Of a stretch of 9,717 nucleotides of DNA, positions 6,974 to 9,717 are shown piece by piece; within the stretch, counting starts at the first letter, position 1; the number at the start of each line of letters is the position of its first letter. Both the position numbers and the translations under genes were made by a program. Origin of the DNA: an uncultured Clostridiaceae bacterium. GTDB taxonomy: Bacteria > Bacillota > Clostridia > Clostridiales > Oxobacteraceae. The stretch is taken from assembly GCA_937900065.1 (NCBI GenBank), contig CALCDS010000216.1, positions 1 through 9,717 of the forward strand, written 5' to 3'. Below the pieces are notes generated by a model, which worked only from the letters and a program-made list of their open reading frames with translations, ran no database searches and was not told where the DNA came from.

Positions 6974-7170
6974 GGGTAATTCCCCCTCTTTAATATTTGA
7001 CTATCCACGGCAAATTCAATAACCGGATGGTACTGCTTTAAAATAAACTATATTAAAATATATTTCGATATTTATTCTTCAAAATTAATACTTTCTCATG
7101 AAAAAACTCAAATGCGTCTAATCAAAAAATTCTGTCAAATAAGTATAAAGCCTTAATAGAAGCCAATTTT

Positions 7171-7209
7171 AAAAAACCGCAATGACTTTTATGTCAATGC
7201 GGTTTTTTT
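7171..7209 (-). terminator. Intrinsic terminator of tyrS
   Basis: Reading on the minus strand, CCGCATTGAC pairs with GTCATTGCGG (one mismatch) around a short A/T loop, flanked by an A-run before and a T-run (7176-7171) after. It begins a few bases after the tyrS stop codon. The flanking A and T runs make it symmetrical, so it could also stop plus-strand transcription. Confidence 0.88.
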
Positions 7210-7213
7210 CGCT

Positions 7214-8440
7214 CTATCTCAGCTCAACCTTATGAAAAATTTTCTTTCCCTTCCTTATCATGAGCTTGCCGTCTTTAAAATCCTCTAATGTGACTTCTCT
7301 GTCAAAATCATCGATCCGTTCTTCATTTAAATATATTCCGCCCTGCTTTATAAGGCGTTTCCCCTCACCCTTTGAAGCCGTAAGCCCTGTATTAATCAGC
7401 AAATCAACAAGCCTTATATTTTTTTCTATTTCAGTCTTCAATATTGTTGTGCCAGGCACATTTTTAGAATCACCTGCGTTTTCAAAAAGCGCTTCTGCGG
7501 CAGCCCTGGCCTTGGATGCTTCTTTTTCGCCATGTACCAATTTTGTCACTTCATATGCCAGCACTTTTTTAGCTTCATTTATCTTCTCTCCTTCTAGAGA
7601 ACTTAATCTGTTTACTTCATCCATGGGTAGAAATGTCAGCAGCGACAGACATTTTTTCACATCTGCATCATCAACATTTCTCCAATACTGATAGAAATCA
7701 TATGGAGAGGTCTTATCAGCATCAAGCCATACAGCCCCTGCTTCGGTTTTGCCCATCTTCTTGCCCTCACTGTTTGTAAGAAGAGTAAATGTAAGCCCGT
7801 AAGCAGGCTTTCCCCTCTTTCTTCTTATAAGCTCGGATCCGGCAAGTATGTTGGACCACTGGTCATCTCCCCCCATCTCAAGTATGCAGCCATATTTTTT
7901 ATTCAATTGATAAAAATCATAACTCTGCATAAGCATGTAATTAAACTCGAGAAAGGATAGCCCCCTTTCGAGCCTCTGTTTGAAGCATTCGGCCGTAAGC
8001 ATCCTATTTACGGAAAAATGAGCTCCTATATCCCGCAAAAAGCCTATATAATTAAGCTCCATAAGCCAATCGGCATTGTTTGCTAGTATGGCCTTGCCAT
8101 CTGAAAAGCTGATGAACCTTTGAAGCTGTTTTTTAATACAATCCACATTATGCTCTATTTGCTCTTTTGTGAGCATCTTTCTCATATCAGTCTTTCCGCT
8201 CGGGTCACCGACCATCGCCGTACCGCCGCCTACAAGCGCAATGGGCCTGTGCCCTGCTCTTTGCATATGCGCCATAGCAATCATGGCAAGGAAATGTCCT
8301 ACATGAAGACTATCGGCTGTCGGATCAAAACCTATGTAAAATGTAACTTGTTCATTTTCAAGCAGCTTTGCAAGCTCTTCCTCATGAGTCACCTGCTGCA
8401 CGAATCCTCTTTCCACAAGCGTGTCATATACATTTGACAT
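7214..8440 (-). CDS. tyrS: Tyrosyl-tRNA synthetase
   Basis: This 408-residue class I aminoacyl-tRNA synthetase activates tyrosine with ATP and charges tRNA-Tyr in the cytoplasm. The catalytic domain has the HIGH-type signature HVGH (46-49) after FYIGFDPTADSL, then GDPSGKT (78-84), the tyrosine-pocket region NYMLMQSYDFYQL (167-179), GGDDQWSNI (190-198) and the KMSKS-type loop KKMGKTEAGAVWL (227-239). A C-terminal S4 RNA-binding domain (about 341-405, including GEGKRLIKQGGIYLN) binds the tRNA long arm. Length and motifs are normal and nothing is missing. ATG 8440 lies 8 nt after GGGAGGT. It is a single-gene unit with its own sigma-A promoter and terminator. No T-box leader is present, although tyrosyl-tRNA synthetase genes in Firmicutes often have one. 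Confidence 0.98.
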   Translation of the reverse strand: MSNVYDTLVERGFVQQVTHEEELAKLLENEQVTFYIGFDPTADSLHVGHFLAMIAMAHMQRAGHRPIALVGGGTAMVGDPSGKTDMRKMLTKEQIEHNVDCIKKQLQRFISFSDGKAILANNADWLMELNYIGFLRDIGAHFSVNRMLTAECFKQRLERGLSFLEFNYMLMQSYDFYQLNKKYGCILEMGGDDQWSNILAGSELIRRKRGKPAYGLTFTLLTNSEGKKMGKTEAGAVWLDADKTSPYDFYQYWRNVDDADVKKCLSLLTFLPMDEVNRLSSLEGEKINEAKKVLAYEVTKLVHGEKEASKARAAAEALFENAGDSKNVPGTTILKTEIEKNIRLVDLLINTGLTASKGEGKRLIKQGGIYLNEERIDDFDREVTLEDFKDGKLMIRKGKKIFHKVELR

Positions 8441-8466
8441 GTATCATACCTCCCGGTCTTTATAAT

Positions 8467-8483
8467 GAAGGAATCCATCCTTC
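8467..8483 (-). other. Small hairpin in the tyrS 5' leader
   Basis: On the minus strand, GAAGGA pairs with TCCTTC across a 5-nt loop (TGGAT). It lies in the roughly 60-nt leader, about 12 nt upstream of the ribosome-binding site. It may stabilise the mRNA or modulate translation; no known riboswitch is recognisable. Confidence 0.4.
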
Positions 8484-8508
8484 CTAATAGCACAGCAATA
8501 TTTTAATA

Positions 8509-8537
8509 ATTATACTATAGCTGCCGGATTTTGTCTA
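8509..8537 (-). promoter_or_regulatory. tyrS: Sigma-A promoter of tyrS
   Basis: On the minus strand, TAGACA (8537-8532, five of six consensus bases) is followed by a 17-nt spacer and a perfect TATAAT (8514-8509). Initiation near 8502 gives a leader of about 60 nt before the ATG at 8440. This is the best promoter in the window. Confidence 0.85.
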
Positions 8538-8890
8538 TTATCAATACGTTCTCTTGAACTTTGATGCCAGTCGTGTTAGTTTATACGGCTCACTTTTATA
8601 TATTTGATTCATAGGCGCAGAAAAGCAAATCCAAAATTATTACAAATCCAAAAAAATTCTGAATCTTATACCACGCTAATATTAACTAATAAACAAAAAG
8701 TGATTTGAGCATGCATATTATCAACAATTCTAAAAATTCAAACCAAACTTCAATTTCCCAAATAAATTTATAAAAAAATAAATTCGTTTCCATATATTTT
8801 TCTAAAATTGATGTATATTTAATAAAGCAAAACGGCCGGCCAAGCGATACAGATGTGCCATACTGGTTTGTCGCCATTATTATTCTGCTC

Positions 8891-8948
8891 ATATAGTTTT
8901 TCAGTGATTTATTTTCTCATGCAGCTTTCAATTTATCGAAAACTATAT
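8891..8948. repeat. Inverted repeat upstream of the corrinoid gene
   Basis: ATATAGTTTT (8891-8900) and AAAACTATAT (8939-8948) are perfect 10-bp complements, extended by one C-G pair after a one-base bulge. The arms are 38 nt apart. It could be a regulator site or a hairpin; its A/T richness makes chance occurrence possible. Confidence 0.4.
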
Positions 8949-8960
8949 TTAAACCATGTT

Positions 8961-8987
8961 AGACAGATATGTTGATTTTTACTGTCT
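8961..8987. repeat. Short inverted repeat (AGACAG/CTGTCT), possible operator
   Basis: AGACAG (8961-8966) and CTGTCT (8982-8987) are perfect complements 15 nt apart, about 80-100 nt before the corrinoid gene start. Position fits an operator or activator site for that gene. The arms are only 6 bp, so this is tentative. Confidence 0.3.
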
Positions 8988-9063
8988 GTTTGCTGTTCAT
9001 TCTTTATGAGTCCTAATGCTCATTTAAACTAATTACCAAATTTATTACAAGGAGGAATACATT

Positions 9064-9711
9064 ATGGATCTAATGGAACTATCTTTATGTGTAGAAAGAG
9101 GCAATGCAAAGAAGACAAAGGAATTGGTTATCAAAGCTCTTGATGAAAAAATAAGTGCTGAAACGATATTAAATGAAGGTTTGATTTCAGCTATGGGCAG
9201 AGTGGGTGAAAAATTCAAAAATAATGAAATATATGTTCCGGAAATGCTTATTGCTGCAAGAGCTATGAACGAAGGCCTAAAGATACTTGAGCCGATTCTC
9301 ACGCAAACCGGAGTAAAGCCAATAGGCACGGCAATAATCGGTACTGTAAAAGGCGACCTGCATGATATAGGGAAAAATCTTGTAAGGATGATGCTTAAAG
9401 GAACTGGAATTGATATTTATGATTTAGGCGTTGATGTTCCAACTGAATCATTTGTTAAAAAGGCAGCAGAAGTAGGTGCAGATATAGTTTGTTTATCGGC
9501 TCTGCTGACTACAACTATGCCTGCAATGGGCGATGTGATAAAAGCTTTTGAAGCAGCCGGATCAAAGAACAAATATATATTCATGGTAGGAGGAGCCCCT
9601 GTAACGGAGAATTTTGCCAAGGAGATAGGTGCAGACATATATACTCCTGACGCCGCCACAGCAGCAGAAGCTGCGAAAGCCGCATTACTGAAAAAGGCTG
9701 CAAGTAATTAA
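9064..9711 (+). CDS. Corrinoid (cobalamin-binding) methyl-carrier protein, MtbC/MttC/MtaC-like
   Basis: This complete protein of 215 residues has the two-domain layout of corrinoid carriers in methyl-transfer systems. A helical cap (about 1-80) includes ILNEGLISAMGRVGEKFKNNEIYVPEMLIAARAM. A Rossmann-like B12 domain (about 87-210) carries the signature GDLHDIGKNLV, whose H100 (in D98-x-H100-x-x-G103) should coordinate cobalt from below in the base-off form. It also has LSALLTTTM (144-152) and the glycine-rich VGGAPV (175-180). Such proteins accept a methyl group from a substrate-specific methyltransferase (methylamines, methanol, glycine betaine, aryl methyl ethers) and pass it on to tetrahydrofolate or another acceptor. 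The partner genes would lie right of the window, so the substrate cannot be stated. The start is fixed by AAGGAGGA 7 nt upstream of ATG. The stop TAA is 6 nt from the edge. Confidence 0.95.
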   Translation: MDLMELSLCVERGNAKKTKELVIKALDEKISAETILNEGLISAMGRVGEKFKNNEIYVPEMLIAARAMNEGLKILEPILTQTGVKPIGTAIIGTVKGDLHDIGKNLVRMMLKGTGIDIYDLGVDVPTESFVKKAAEVGADIVCLSALLTTTMPAMGDVIKAFEAAGSKNKYIFMVGGAPVTENFAKEIGADIYTPDAATAAEAAKAALLKKAASN

Positions 9712-9717
9712 TTTTAT

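Larger units (their letters stand above)
8538..9048. other. AT-rich intergenic region, no confident gene
   Basis: About 510 nt between the tyrS promoter and the corrinoid gene carry no credible complete gene. The stretch holds an 11-bp direct repeat CAAATCCAAAA (8626-8636 and 8643-8653), a patch richer in G and C around GGCCGGCC (8832-8839), and two inverted repeats (8891-8948 and 8961-8987). No tRNA, CRISPR or insertion-sequence end is seen. The right part must contain the promoter of the corrinoid gene, but I cannot identify a good -35/-10 pair. Confidence 0.6.

Noticed and set aside
7110..7138. TTGACA (minus strand) upstream of the chemoreceptor as a promoter
   Set aside because: No acceptable -10 element lies 16-18 nt downstream (it reads GCATTT), and no clear sigma-D motif was found elsewhere in this region.
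7260..7691. 143-residue plus-strand ORF opposite tyrS
   Set aside because: It is an antisense shadow of a strongly conserved gene, serine/phenylalanine-rich, without a credible start.
8655..8690. AGCGTGGTATAAG (minus strand) as a T-box core upstream of tyrS
   Set aside because: It departs from the conserved GGTGGNACCGCG core, lacks the paired terminator and lies upstream of the strong sigma-A promoter, so it would not be in the tyrS transcript.
8686..8892. 68-residue minus-strand ORF between tyrS and the corrinoid gene
   Set aside because: It has no ribosome-binding site, no recognisable domain and very AT-rich codon content; its start overlaps an inverted repeat. The plus strand of the same patch reads more like a protein tail.
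8990..9019. TTGCTG/TAATGC as a sigma-A promoter for the corrinoid gene
   Set aside because: The -10 matches only two of six bases and the spacer is 18 nt; not supportable.

Overview
The window looks like a chromosomal segment of an endospore-forming, AT-rich member of the Clostridia. The evidence is three CotS-family spore-coat genes, a large clostridial-type chemoreceptor, strong GGAGG ribosome-binding sites, ATA/AGA-rich codon usage and a corrinoid methyl-carrier protein. I cannot name the species from sequence alone.

Layout. Positions 1-3514 (minus strand) hold a four-gene cluster, read right to left. It comprises an intact CotS-type kinase-fold protein (2498-3514), a small basic coiled-coil protein (2156-2470), a CotS-like protein that has lost the kinase catalytic motifs (1132-2139), and a second intact CotS-type protein (1-1035) cut by the window edge within its last few codons. 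The first three are tightly spaced (27 and 16 nt) and probably co-transcribed. A sequence resembling a mother-cell sigma-K promoter lies just upstream of the first gene. Divergent from this cluster is a GT4 glycosyltransferase (3717-4847). Its gene ends in two consecutive hairpins that separate it from a convergent methyl-accepting chemotaxis protein (4913-6973, minus). Next come tyrosyl-tRNA synthetase (tyrS, 7214-8440, minus) with a clear terminator and a clear housekeeping promoter, and then a gene-poor AT-rich stretch of about 500 nt. Last is a complete corrinoid protein gene (9064-9711, plus), whose methyltransferase partners would be expected beyond the right edge.

How the genes work together. 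The CotS proteins plus the divergent glycosyltransferase form a plausible spore-surface module. In Bacillus subtilis, cotS lies beside the glycosyltransferase gene cotSA, and by analogy this block may build or modify a glycan or coat layer in the mother cell. That link is inferred from context. The chemoreceptor, tyrS and the corrinoid gene appear to be functionally unrelated neighbours.

The most interesting part is the CotS block, with two apparently active paralogues, one pseudokinase-like paralogue and a charged coiled-coil protein between them. Most of the rest is ordinary.
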